DNA of 64,000 nucleotides from Mesobacillus maritimus (GTDB lineage Bacteria; Bacillota; Bacilli; Bacillales; Cytobacillaceae), in the NCBI RefSeq assembly GCF_023715205.1, contig NZ_JAMBNR010000003.1, positions 350,307-414,306 on the forward strand, given 5' to 3'. The notes beneath the pieces were generated by a model. That model was given only the letters and a program-made list of their open reading frames with translations, was not told the DNA's origin and made no database searches. The position numbers and the translations under genes were made by a program. Shown here in pieces: positions 9,288-17,959 of this stretch. How positions within the stretch are numbered: the first letter of the stretch is position 1; every line of letters begins with the position of its first letter.

Positions 9288-10631
9288 TTACATAAGAAAT
9301 GGAGCAATAAGAGATAAAATGACCAACATCAGCGCTCCACCAATCCGTGAAGAAATTTGTAAGAATGGCATCAAGTTCATACGTTCCGATGCACTTAGTA
9401 CAGCCACGTCACCCGATCCACCCATGTCTGCCATCCCAATCCCTGCAGAAATAGCGGATTCAACAAAATAGAAGCCAACCAATAATCCAAAGAATCCGGC
9501 TGCTAATGTTGCCACAATGACCGTAATTACCGTTAAACTGATATAGCTAGGATTTGTAACAATTTCAATAACACTAGAGAAATCAACCATTCCTGCACTA
9601 ATCGAGACCAAAATAACTGGTACCCATGCTTTAGTAATGAAGTCATACCAGTCTTCGGCACCTTTTTCGATATGAGCTGGTAAAACACCAAAGATTTTCA
9701 GCGCAGCAGCGGCTATAATAATCCAAACATAAGAGTGGAAAGTCGGAATAAGTTCGGCAACAATTTTCCCGACTACAAAAATCGTCGTTGCCACAATCAT
9801 CCCTACCATGAGACTGTTGATCGAAAACGGAAAAGCAGAGTTGTCTTGACCTTTTAATTCAACTTTTTTCCCATTCTTTTCAACGCGTAAAAGTTCACCA
9901 TTACCCGAAAAGTTCTGCTTCTTGCTCCGTTTTCCTAAACCATTCAAAGCACCAGCAGCAAAAATACAAATCATATTTCCAACCATAACCGCTGGAGCAA
10001 TTTTTGCTAATATATCTCCTGCACTTTCACCACTACTTTTCGCGAAAATCTCTGACATCGGCACTGCACCTGCCGCCATTCCGCCGCCCATGATCGGACC
10101 AACAACATAAAAAATGGTTTCACTAAAGCCAAAGCCGATTACCTGTCCAACCAACCCGCCTACTAAAATGGCAGAAGCAACAGCTCCAAGAAGTGGAATG
10201 AAAAAGCGTAACCCAATTTTCAAAAGCATTTTGCGGTCCATACTTAGTATGCTCCCTACAATAATTCCCGTTACAGCAAAATCCGAGAAGCCTAACTCAT
10301 TATAAAAACCATCGGTTAGCGTTCCAACACTTTCTGGCAAGATGCCCAAATAAATAAACAAGGCCGGAATTAAAATACAAAGAATTGGACCTCCTCCAAA
10401 GGTATTGAAGACAGGAATCTGATCGCCAATCCACATCAGCAACATCCCAAGGACCATGGCAACAATGATTCCACTTGCCATATTATGTGGGAGGATTTCC
10501 ATATAAATACCAATTAATAAGATCACAACGATTCCAAAAAAGATTGGGACATCAATCCCAGCAATTTTCTTCTTTGACTTTGAGTTGACTCCAACTGGTT
10601 CTACTACAGGCTGCTTATTTAAGTTACTCAT
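9288..10631 (-). CDS. 2-hydroxycarboxylate transporter (CitS/MaeN/CimH family)
   Basis: 447 residues from the ATG 8 nt after AAAGGAG; a GTG three codons earlier abuts the ribosome site. About 11 membrane segments with the two family re-entrant GGxG loops: IMGGGMAAGAVPMSE in the first half and MADMGGSGDVAVLSAS in the second, followed by RMNLMPFLQISSRIGG, which carries the substrate-carboxylate Arg. Such proteins import malate, citrate or related hydroxy acids with Na+ or H+. It lies 100 bp downstream of a malate/tartrate-type dehydrogenase on the same strand, so malate or tartrate is the likely substrate; the exact one cannot be read from sequence. Confidence 0.88.
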   Translation of the reverse strand: MSNLNKQPVVEPVGVNSKSKKKIAGIDVPIFFGIVVILLIGIYMEILPHNMASGIIVAMVLGMLLMWIGDQIPVFNTFGGGPILCILIPALFIYLGILPESVGTLTDGFYNELGFSDFAVTGIIVGSILSMDRKMLLKIGLRFFIPLLGAVASAILVGGLVGQVIGFGFSETIFYVVGPIMGGGMAAGAVPMSEIFAKSSGESAGDILAKIAPAVMVGNMICIFAAGALNGLGKRSKKQNFSGNGELLRVEKNGKKVELKGQDNSAFPFSINSLMVGMIVATTIFVVGKIVAELIPTFHSYVWIIIAAAALKIFGVLPAHIEKGAEDWYDFITKAWVPVILVSISAGMVDFSSVIEIVTNPSYISLTVITVIVATLAAGFFGLLVGFYFVESAISAGIGMADMGGSGDVAVLSASERMNLMPFLQISSRIGGALMLVILSLIAPFLM

Positions 10632-10662
10632 CTTTTTCACTCCTTTTATAAGAAAAATAGAT

Positions 10663-10678
10663 TAGAAAGCGCTTGCAT
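10663..10678. promoter_or_regulatory. Possible cre box before the transporter gene
   Basis: TAGAAAGCGCTTGCAT matches 14 of 16 cre positions and sits 32 bp upstream of the transporter start codon, between it and the upstream dehydrogenase gene. Confidence 0.5.
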
Positions 10679-10731
10679 TTATTTATATAAGGTGAACCTA
10701 TCCATCGTGAATAGGCTCACCCTTCTATGAT

Positions 10732-11793
10732 TTAGGCTCTAGCTTTTAAGCGTGTAATAATTTCATTGGTCACTTCACTAGTCGTATGCTTTCCGCCAAT
10801 GTCTGGAGTTAACATCCCGTCATTTGTAACACTTTCAACGACATCTAAAAGCACTGTACCAAGTTCTTCTTCTCCATAATGGTCGAGCATCATTTTCGCT
10901 GTCCAAATTTGTCCGATTGGGTTGGCAATCCCTTTCCCAATAATATCTGGTGCCGAACCGTGAACTGGTTCAAACATCGATGGATATTTTCCGTTCACAT
11001 TGATGTTCGCTGCTGGCGCAATTCCGATGCTTCCCATAACCGCAGCGCCAATGTCGGTTAACACATCGCCAAACAAGTTACTTGCGACAATCACGTCAAA
11101 ACGGGAAGGATTGGTCACGAAGAAAGCAGCTAGGGCATCGATGTGCTGTGAATCGGTACCGATTTCCGGATAATCCTTTGAAACATCCTGAAACACTTCA
11201 TCCCAGAACGGCATTGAATGAAAGATACCATTTGATTTCGTTGCACTCGTCACATGCTGCTTCCGTTTTGTCGCTAACTCAAACGCATAGCGCATCGCAC
11301 GCTCAGTGCCTCGTCTCGAGAAGATCGCATTTTGAATCGCAATCTCATCTTCCCCTTGGTAAATACGACCACCAACTGAACTATATTCTCCCTCACTATT
11401 CTCACGAACGACAATGAGATCAAAGTCTTTAGGATTGACTAATGGAGAGCGAACACCCTTGAAGATTTTAGCAGGACGTACGTTGATGACTTGTTCGAAT
11501 TCACGGCGCAGCTTGATCAGTAGACCCCACAACGAAATATGGTCTGGTACTAGCTTCGCATTCCCCACTGCACCTAAAAAGATAGAATCAAAGTCTTGCA
11601 ATCTTTCAAGACCATCTTCTGGCATCATCACCCCATGCTCTAAATAATACTCACAGCTATAGGGAAACTCTGTGAATTCAAAAGACAAGCCTCCATGAAG
11701 GTCTGATACCGTTTGCAAAACCTCGATTGCAGCTGGTACGACTTCTCTGCCAATTCCATCGCCTGGAATGCTAGCAATTTTTAAGTTTTTCAA
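10732..11793 (-). CDS. D-malate / tartrate dehydrogenase (isocitrate-IPMDH family)
   Basis: 353 residues from a TTG start with AGAGGGGG seven nt upstream; this gives the usual N-terminus KNLKIASIPGDGIG, whereas an in-frame ATG ten codons upstream has no ribosome site. Family features: IPGDGIG, the LRREFEQVINVRP substrate Arg region, VVRENSEGEYSS, metal-binding Asp residues in NLFGDVLTDIGAAVMG and the NAD-type loop FEPVHGSAPDI. B. subtilis DmlA (YcsA) and TtuC enzymes oxidise and decarboxylate D-malate or tartrate. Neighbours (GntR regulator, hydroxy-acid transporter, glycerate kinase) suit D-malate or tartrate use. Confidence 0.88.
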   Translation of the reverse strand: MKNLKIASIPGDGIGREVVPAAIEVLQTVSDLHGGLSFEFTEFPYSCEYYLEHGVMMPEDGLERLQDFDSIFLGAVGNAKLVPDHISLWGLLIKLRREFEQVINVRPAKIFKGVRSPLVNPKDFDLIVVRENSEGEYSSVGGRIYQGEDEIAIQNAIFSRRGTERAMRYAFELATKRKQHVTSATKSNGIFHSMPFWDEVFQDVSKDYPEIGTDSQHIDALAAFFVTNPSRFDVIVASNLFGDVLTDIGAAVMGSIGIAPAANINVNGKYPSMFEPVHGSAPDIIGKGIANPIGQIWTAKMMLDHYGEEELGTVLLDVVESVTNDGMLTPDIGGKHTTSEVTNEIITRLKARA

Positions 11794-11834
11794 TGTTGTT
11801 GCCCCCTCTTCAGTTTTTTGCACAAACGGTCGTC

Positions 11835-11844
11835 GGTCGACCGT
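11835..11844. promoter_or_regulatory. Candidate operator upstream of the dehydrogenase
   Basis: Perfect 10-bp palindrome CGGTCGACCG, with a further CGGTCG half-site just beside it at 11827. It is GC-rich in an AT-rich promoter, 42 bp before the TTG start, and is a reasonable target for the adjacent GntR regulator. Confidence 0.5.
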
Positions 11845-11964
11845 CTTTGTTTTGTAATCCTACTATATAACAGAATTTTTCATACAGCAAGTTAATTTTT
11901 AGACTTTTTTGACTGTTTGGAGCACAGTGAACGCAACTCAAAAGGCTAGATTGGGAACTTTTCA

Positions 11965-12002
11965 AAACAAAAACAAGCTGTTTTATTTTGCAAACAGCTT
12001 GT
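11965..12002 (-). terminator. Terminator of the GntR regulator gene
   Basis: ACAAGCTGTTT / AAACAGCTTGT stem followed on the minus strand by TTTTTGTTTT; it separates gntR from the dehydrogenase. Confidence 0.85.
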
Positions 12003-12012
12003 CCTACCGTCT

Positions 12013-12684
12013 TTATTTTTCATCGTCTGTCGCAAGGACTTCGACTAAATGTTCAGTATCCAGCTCTAAATGATTAATCATTTCTTGGGCGGCTTGATCT
12101 TCATCGCGCTGTTTGATGAAACTAAAAATTAGCTGATGTTGTTGAAGGATATCTTCTGCGCGATGATTTCCTTTAAAGTTTAAGACTCGAAAATAATGGA
12201 TAAGTCCTTTTAAATCGTAAACTTGCTTTTGCAAATGAGCATTGTTCGTGAAAGTTAGAATCAACTGATGAAATTTTTCATTGAGTGTAATAATCGAATT
12301 GTCATCCTGCTTTGCTTGAATCGCTGCCTCTGTATCAGCGAGTACCTGCTCAAGCTCAGCCAACTCTTGGTCACTTGCAATTTTCGTTGTTAACCTCACC
12401 GCAAACGATTCGAGTGCCATCCGGCAATAATAAATATCCTTCACATCTTTTAGAGTAGGCTCATAAACAAAAACCTTTGAGTTCTCTACAACCAGTAGAC
12501 CTTCTTTTTCAAGAATGCGAACGGCCTCACGGATTGGGCTCTTACTGACATTATGTTCTTTTGCTAACTGCGTCTCATTGATCCGTTCACCAGGCTGATA
12601 TTTCCCGTCAAAAATCATTTGCCTAATCATGTGATAAAACTGTATGTAATAAGGAGCTTGTTTTTCGATTGATAGGTCGCTCAT
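12013..12684 (-). CDS. GntR-family regulator with FCD domain
   Basis: 223 residues: winged HTH at 10-75 (YQPGERINETQLAKEHNVS, then SPIREAVRILEKEGLL) and an all-helical FCD domain at about 85-210 whose metal/ligand Asp and His residues fit the FadR-C class. Such proteins respond to small organic acids. It lies directly upstream of the dehydrogenase-transporter-glxK genes on the same strand but is separated by its own terminator. It likely controls them, and the palindrome at 11835 is a plausible site. Confidence 0.88.
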   Translation of the reverse strand: MSDLSIEKQAPYYIQFYHMIRQMIFDGKYQPGERINETQLAKEHNVSKSPIREAVRILEKEGLLVVENSKVFVYEPTLKDVKDIYYCRMALESFAVRLTTKIASDQELAELEQVLADTEAAIQAKQDDNSIITLNEKFHQLILTFTNNAHLQKQVYDLKGLIHYFRVLNFKGNHRAEDILQQHQLIFSFIKQRDEDQAAQEMINHLELDTEHLVEVLATDDEK

Positions 12685-13149
12685 CGTTTTAACCTCATTT
12701 CTATTCTTAATAACGGGTTAGAGATTGATTGGAATTTAATTTAATTAAACTATACCATTACTACTAGTAGATTTAGTAGTGTCTTCCTTTTTTAAAAGTG
12801 AGTCTTCAGTAAACTTCATTGCATGGACCAATTCAAAGTCTCTAGAATCCCCATCGGCCTATGAAAGATGGTCATTACTACCCTTCTCTTATAAAAGTGT
12901 TCAAAGTCAGATAGAACAAGTACTTCTATTAAAAATAGGGAAAAAGCCTATCTCAGTATTCGTCATTAACATAACACATAATGGAAAATACAAGTCTTAC
13001 AATATATCCAGTCCTTACGGGAACACATAAGCCACGATTAAGTTAAGAACTTGAATTTTCCACGTTAGATTTTATGCCAAACCAACTGACAAAGCGATAA
13101 AAAAAGTTAAAGTAGAAACCAAGGACAAAGAGTTCCGACTCATAATTAT
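12685..13149. other. Non-coding gap between gntR and the amidase
   Basis: No supportable gene. A start-like frame at 12779 has no ribosome site and random composition. It contains a palindrome CTACTAGTAG at 12761-12770 and A/T-rich promoter-like DNA for the two divergent genes. Confidence 0.6.
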
Positions 13150-13168
13150 TATAACGGGAGGCGTTATA
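13150..13168 (+). promoter_or_regulatory. Ribosome site presented in a hairpin loop
   Basis: TATAAC / GTTATA arms enclose the loop GGGAGGC, the Shine-Dalgarno of the amidase gene, 9 nt before its TTG start. Placing the site in a loop could tune translation. Confidence 0.45.
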
Positions 13169-13170
13169 TT

Positions 13171-14628
13171 TTGGAGAACACTACTTTATCTACATCCACT
13201 AAGTTTCGATTTGAAGAGGTCACGGTGAAACAATTACAAACTGGCTACGCAAATGGAGAGTTTACAGCAGAAGAAGTGGTGCAGTCGTTTTTAGAAAGAA
13301 TAGAAGAGTTTGAAGCAAATTACAATGCTTTTACCTTTCGAAATCCTCACATAATAGAAGAGGCAAAAGCGTTCGATCGTTTGCGTGAGGAAGGGGCAGA
13401 GCTTGGGCCACTTGCTGGCATTCCAATTGTTATTAAGGAAGCGGTTGATATAGCCGGCTATCCATCAACCTTCGGATGGGCTCCCCTCGCGAAAGCAGTA
13501 GGTGGAATGGAGCTAATGCCGGCAAAAGATGCACCAGTGGTGACGCAATTAAAACAAGCTGGAGAGATCATTCTTGGTAAAACCAATATTCCTGCTTTTA
13601 GTTGTGCCTATAATGCGAACAACAGCTGGGCTGGCCCTACTTTTAATGCAGTGAATCGCGAAATCTCACCTGGCGGAAGCAGTAGTGGCACGGCGATGGC
13701 TGTGTCAGGAAACTTTGCTGTACTTGGGGTAGCTGAAGAAACAGCAGGATCGATTCAGGTTCCAGCTGCCGCCCAAGCATTGGTCGGCATCAAGCCATCG
13801 TTTGGGCTAATTCCGTCTAAAGGCGTGACTCCGCTTGCGGGTAGTACGCGCGATGTTTTAGGCCCTCATGCTCGAACAGTGGAAGATGCAGCAATTATGT
13901 TGTCGGTCATGGCAGGCTATTCAAAGGAAGATGTTAAAACCGCAGTAGCAAAAGGCAATGTTCCTGACGCAGGCTACACTGCTTTTCTTGATGCTGGGGC
14001 ACTTAAAGGAAAACGATTGGGCTTGTACGGACCTGGCTGGCGCACAGCTGAACTTTCACCGGAAACGGAAGAACTATATGCACGAGCCATTGATGAGCTT
14101 AAAAAGCTCGGAGCGGAAGTTGTCGAAGACCCGTTTGCGGGCACTGGCTTTGCAGAGTACATGAAGGCAAAGAACGGTTTTATTGGGATGGAATCGTTCT
14201 TTTACGACCTTGAAAACTATTTAAAAAATATCAGTGCAGAGCTCTCCATTCGCAGCGTATTTGAAAAAGCAGGTGAAGTTCCATGGGCCGAAGGTGGTCC
14301 ATTAAGTCTTGTTAGTGATTTAATTAACGCCGAGACTGCGGCAAAGGACCCGAACTATTTACCTGATCTCACTGAATTTTCCGAGGTTAAAAACGAATTG
14401 CTACGCATCACTAATCATGTGCTGGAAATCCATGACTTAGATGGGTTTGTTTATCCGCAGATGCCAGAAGCAATTCCGGCACGAGAAGTCGATAACGTGA
14501 AATCAACAACCATTTCAGAAATCAATATCAGCGGCCTGCCGCTCATTACGGTACCTGCTGGTTATTACGAATGCGGCTCTCCGTTTGCGCTTGCTTTCTT
14601 CGGTAAAATGTGGAGCGAAGCCAACTAA
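13171..14628 (+). CDS. Amidase-signature hydrolase with frameshifted C-terminus
   Basis: 485 residues from a TTG start. The amidase-signature fold is present: catalytic Lys in PIVIKEAVDIAG (~85), the Gly/Ser block PGGSSSGTAMAV (~170) and the nucleophile-type Ser in ETAGSIQVPAA (~195; the usual TGGSIR reads TAGSIQ). These enzymes hydrolyse amides; the substrate is unknown. The frame ends early at WSEAN. In another frame, from ~14617 to 14693, the sequence continues QLIGMSYAYEQATNHRVAPT, the typical family ending. One base appears lost after GCC near 14618, removing ~23 terminal residues. The catalytic core is intact, so activity is uncertain rather than excluded. Confidence 0.85.
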   Translation: MENTTLSTSTKFRFEEVTVKQLQTGYANGEFTAEEVVQSFLERIEEFEANYNAFTFRNPHIIEEAKAFDRLREEGAELGPLAGIPIVIKEAVDIAGYPSTFGWAPLAKAVGGMELMPAKDAPVVTQLKQAGEIILGKTNIPAFSCAYNANNSWAGPTFNAVNREISPGGSSSGTAMAVSGNFAVLGVAEETAGSIQVPAAAQALVGIKPSFGLIPSKGVTPLAGSTRDVLGPHARTVEDAAIMLSVMAGYSKEDVKTAVAKGNVPDAGYTAFLDAGALKGKRLGLYGPGWRTAELSPETEELYARAIDELKKLGAEVVEDPFAGTGFAEYMKAKNGFIGMESFFYDLENYLKNISAELSIRSVFEKAGEVPWAEGGPLSLVSDLINAETAAKDPNYLPDLTEFSEVKNELLRITNHVLEIHDLDGFVYPQMPEAIPAREVDNVKSTTISEINISGLPLITVPAGYYECGSPFALAFFGKMWSEAN

Positions 14629-14699
14629 TTGGCATGAGTTACGCTTATGAACAAGCGACGAACCATCGTGTAGCACCGACATTAGAATCGTAGAATGAT

Positions 14700-14729
14700 G
14701 CAGGGGACTGTTCACCGTCCCCTGCTTTC
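14700..14729 (+). terminator. Terminator after the amidase gene
   Basis: GCAGGGGAC / GTCCCCTGC stem followed by TTTCTT; one of several GTCCC-type palindromes in the window. Confidence 0.75.
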
Positions 14730-14768
14730 TTGAATACCTTAGGTAAAAACAATAAAGGAATGAGGATC

Positions 14769-15389
14769 ATGCCACCTGCTTTACCTGTCAAAATTAAAAC
14801 GCTCAAAGTCAGCAACGGACCGAACCAGACCATCTTTCACCCCAGAGTCGTCCGGATGGCCAACCCAACGCTGGAGCAACGGATCAACCGAGCGATTGTT
14901 CAGCAAACGCAACAGTTGATTGATCAACAAGTTGGGAATATGCCCTCCACTGTAGCCGAAATGCTTGGTACTTTTGAACTCAAAAATAACCAACGTGACG
15001 TTCTGAGCTTATCACTTAGCAACTATACGTATCACCAGCAAGCTGCGCATGGAATGACGTACATCAAATCTTTAACCTTCGACCTTTATACGGGAACAAA
15101 ATCTACCTTAAAAGACCTTTTTAAACCGGGCAGTGATTATGTCGCCAGACTCTCTGCAATGATTCAAAAACAGATTAATGAACGCGAAGTCCCCCTCTTA
15201 AACCCATTCACTTCTATTCAACCGGACCAAGACTTTTACATTGCTGACAAAACACTAGTGATCTATTTTCAACTCTATGATTTGACCCCTTATGTATACG
15301 GCTTTCCGATGTTCCCGATCTCGGTCTATGACATCCAAGATATCATCAAGGAAGATGGGCCGCTTGGGAGGTTGGCTCAGAATAACTAA
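14769..15389 (+). CDS. DUF3298 (RsiV-like) domain protein
   Basis: 206 residues from the ATG 9 nt after AAAGGA; upstream in-frame ATGs have worse spacing. No signal peptide or membrane segment is visible. The region around residues 85-195 (SFDLYTG-like LTFDLYTGTKSTLKDLF and FYIADKTLVIYFQLYDLTPY) resembles the DUF3298 domain found in the extracytoplasmic part of RsiV and in PdaC-type proteins. The usual export signal is lacking here, which is odd. Function unknown. It stands alone between two terminators. Confidence 0.65.
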   Translation: MPPALPVKIKTLKVSNGPNQTIFHPRVVRMANPTLEQRINRAIVQQTQQLIDQQVGNMPSTVAEMLGTFELKNNQRDVLSLSLSNYTYHQQAAHGMTYIKSLTFDLYTGTKSTLKDLFKPGSDYVARLSAMIQKQINEREVPLLNPFTSIQPDQDFYIADKTLVIYFQLYDLTPYVYGFPMFPISVYDIQDIIKEDGPLGRLAQNN

Positions 15390-15392
15390 CAG

Positions 15393-15415
15393 GCAGGGAT
15401 ATTCCCTGCTTTTTT
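15393..15415 (+). terminator. Terminator after the DUF3298 gene
   Basis: GCAGGGA / TCCCTGC stem with TAT loop followed by seven T. Confidence 0.88.
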
Positions 15416-15574
15416 CCGTGCCCCTAATTATCAAACCCACTTTAAAAGTCTTGATTATCTTCTCCGTGACCGATGAACCCCAAATATATGTTAGAAAACC
15501 TCACGCACTTATGGCATTAAATTCACTCTCTTTGTAACCTATAAATAGAAAATAACACAAGGGAGCGAGAAAAG

Positions 15575-17173
15575 ATGCCAAAGAAAACTCTTAAAACATT
15601 AGGATTAGTCAGTGTAAGTGCAGCAACTCTACTATCTGCTACTCTAGTATTGAGTGATGAGACGGGGGAAGCAAAGAAGCAGAAGGAACCCACTTTTAAC
15701 ATCCTGCAAACCACTTCAGTGGATAAAGTTAGAGGAAAATATTATTTACCGACATCGCTGGATACAGCACAATGGGGCTACTTGCCAAATCGCGATAGCA
15801 AAGCAGTAATGACTGTACCCTCAGGTAGCACCGTCACAGTTGATACCGTCTCCCACGAAGGGATTTTAGAAGACCAGGGACGAGATCCAGTTGAATACTT
15901 TGCCCAGCACGGCATAAGCAAAGAACAGGTATTAAAAGATGCGATTGAAATTGCCGGTTCTGAATTAGATCATGATTTTGATGCGGACGGCCCTCATGTC
16001 GTAACCGGACCCATTGCTGTTGAAGGGGCTGAACCAGGAGATGTATTAAAGGTAGAAGTTTTATCCTTGGCGCCACGCGTTCCATACGGCGTCATTTCCA
16101 ACCGCCATTACAAAGGAGCTCTTCCAGGTGAATTCCCAGAAAACAAAGGCCGACAAGAAGGAGCCAGCGCCGAGAACCCAGAGCTTTATAACAACGTCTC
16201 AAAGTTTACTCCATTAGAAGAAATCAACGGAAAATACTATGGAGTTCTGCCGATTGAAAGTGGCGGTGAAGTGCGGTTCCCAGTGAAGCCGTTTATGGGA
16301 CTAATGGGTGTCGCTGGAGACACCAGCGACAAACTTAGTTCGGTTCCACCAACGGAAACAGGTGGAAATATTGATATCAATGAGTTAGGTGTCGGTTCTA
16401 CCCTTTATTTGCCTGTTGAAGTGGCAGGTGCCCTCTTTTATACGGGTGATCCTCACTTTGCCCAAGGCGATGGTGAAGTTGCGTTGACTGCATGGGAAGC
16501 ATCTTTACGGGGAACATTCCGCTTAACTGTTTTGAAACAAGATGACCCAACGCTTCCACGTGAGGGCGAATTGGTTCAACCTTTTGCTGAAACAGAAGAT
16601 TATTGGATTCCAATTGGCTTGGACGAAGACTTAGATGAAGCAATGAAGGAAAGCGTCCGTGAAGCGGTAGCATTTTTAAATGAAAAATTGGGAATGGACC
16701 GTGCCACTGCCCTAGCTTATATGAGTGCAGCAACAGATTTTGAAGTTTCCCAGGTGGTGGACAAAACCAAAGGCATTCATGCGCTCATTGAAAAACGCCA
16801 TTTCATTGATAACCTGGACATGAACGTGTTTGTTGACCAAAAGAAAGTCAAAGCGAAACGATTCAATGATGAATTCTATGTATCGATTGATTCTTTAGTT
16901 AAAACCTTAGGCGGGAAAACGAAAGCAAACCATAAAAAAGGTGTAGTTAACGTGACAGCAACCGTTAATGACCAAACAACAACCTTTGTAGAAAACAGCA
17001 TTATTTATACCGTCGACGGGAAAGATCTTCAATTGGATAAAACACCTGTTGTACTTGATAAGGAGCTCTATGTACCCATCAGTGTGGTCGATGATCTCCT
17101 TAACATAAACGTTAACTGGAGCACTTCCAACAAGAGCTTAATCGCAAACATGACGTATAATACAAAAAAATAA
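15575..17173 (+). CDS. Secreted acetamidase/formamidase-like protein with copper-amine-oxidase-N type domain
   Basis: 532 residues: signal peptide (1-~28), FmdA/AmdA-like domain (about 50-330) with ADGPHVVTGPIAVEGA, GDVLKVEVLSL and the metal-site block FYTGDPHFAQGDGEV, then a ~110-residue C-terminal segment (about 415-530) built of YVSIDSLVKTLGGK...ELYVPISVVDD repeats as in the copper-amine-oxidase N-terminal 'stalk' domain common in Bacillus surface proteins. FmdA/AmdA enzymes hydrolyse small amides and are normally cytosolic, so a secreted fusion is unusual. Ribosome site AAGGGAG. An amidase gene lies just upstream, but each has its own terminator, so a shared pathway is only a guess. Confidence 0.8.
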   Translation: MPKKTLKTLGLVSVSAATLLSATLVLSDETGEAKKQKEPTFNILQTTSVDKVRGKYYLPTSLDTAQWGYLPNRDSKAVMTVPSGSTVTVDTVSHEGILEDQGRDPVEYFAQHGISKEQVLKDAIEIAGSELDHDFDADGPHVVTGPIAVEGAEPGDVLKVEVLSLAPRVPYGVISNRHYKGALPGEFPENKGRQEGASAENPELYNNVSKFTPLEEINGKYYGVLPIESGGEVRFPVKPFMGLMGVAGDTSDKLSSVPPTETGGNIDINELGVGSTLYLPVEVAGALFYTGDPHFAQGDGEVALTAWEASLRGTFRLTVLKQDDPTLPREGELVQPFAETEDYWIPIGLDEDLDEAMKESVREAVAFLNEKLGMDRATALAYMSAATDFEVSQVVDKTKGIHALIEKRHFIDNLDMNVFVDQKKVKAKRFNDEFYVSIDSLVKTLGGKTKANHKKGVVNVTATVNDQTTTFVENSIIYTVDGKDLQLDKTPVVLDKELYVPISVVDDLLNINVNWSTSNKSLIANMTYNTKK

Positions 17174-17178
17174 GACGC

Positions 17179-17248
17179 GGGACAGAGGGACAGGTCCCTC
17201 GTCCCGGCTGACTTCTGTACTGAGACACGGTGCCTGTCCCTCTGTCCC
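17179..17248. repeat. 16-bp perfect inverted repeat of the GTCCC type
   Basis: GGGACAGAGGGACAGG at 17179-17194 is exactly inverted at 17233-17248; a nested AGGGACAGGTCCCT palindrome lies in the left arm. It sits between convergent genes and could act as a terminator for both, but has no T-run. Confidence 0.8.
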
Positions 17249-17285
17249 ACCTGACAGTTCGGTGGTTGCCAGGGGGTCTTTTCTC

Positions 17286-17957
17286 TTAATATTTCTTTTG
17301 TAAATAAGAAAGCGAAACTTGTAGATTTGCATTGCGTTCACGGATTAAATCGAGTAAATCTTTATCTTTCGTTTCATTTTTACTACGAATATCAAATGTG
17401 TACCGAATCATTGTTCCAAGGTTTGTTGTTTCCACTTGACGAAGAACATAATGCTTCGTATGTTCTGCGAGAAGATCATCAAACAAATTTTCATGATTCA
17501 AATTTTCTGGAACAGTTACTTTTAAAACTTGAGTACCTTTGCCTTTTCCATAATCGTACTTATATAGAAGGTAAAAAATTAAACTGGCACAAACGGTTAA
17601 CATGATCGCCAAATCAATTCGATACAATCCGCAAGTCATTCCAACACATAAACCAAAGAAGATATAAGCAATGTCTTTCGCATCGGTCACCGCACTGCGG
17701 AAGCGAATCAGTGAAAAGACCGCAAATAAACCAAACGCGACCCCCGCATTGCCACTAACAACATTCATCACGACGGATACAACCACACTCATCATCACAA
17801 TTGTATGAACAAAGGACTGTGAATAATGTTCTCCTGTAAACGTGATTTGATAGACATTTGTGATGATTAAACTTAATCCCGCGGCTGCAATCATCGCCAA
17901 GAAACTCATTAGCATCGTATGTTCCCCTGCGGAAACAAAAGTGAATAATTCGGTCAT
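17286..17957 (-). CDS. DUF4956 membrane protein
   Basis: 223 residues: four to five membrane segments in the first ~140 residues, including the family block SGNAGVAFGLFAVFSLIRFRS followed by DAKDIAYIFFGL, then a soluble ~75-residue C-terminal tail. Ribosome site GGGAGGAAG. It directly follows the VTC-domain gene (2 bp apart). DUF4956 and VTC proteins are frequently encoded side by side, often with CotH kinases, which are not here. Role unproven; probably a membrane partner of the VTC enzyme. Confidence 0.82.
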   Translation of the reverse strand: MTELFTFVSAGEHTMLMSFLAMIAAAGLSLIITNVYQITFTGEHYSQSFVHTIVMMSVVVSVVMNVVSGNAGVAFGLFAVFSLIRFRSAVTDAKDIAYIFFGLCVGMTCGLYRIDLAIMLTVCASLIFYLLYKYDYGKGKGTQVLKVTVPENLNHENLFDDLLAEHTKHYVLRQVETTNLGTMIRYTFDIRSKNETKDKDLLDLIRERNANLQVSLSYLQKKY

Positions 17958-17959
17958 TT

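Noticed and set aside
12779..13030. 83-codon frame between gntR and the amidase
   Set aside because: No ribosome site, random-looking composition, no domain; treated as non-coding.
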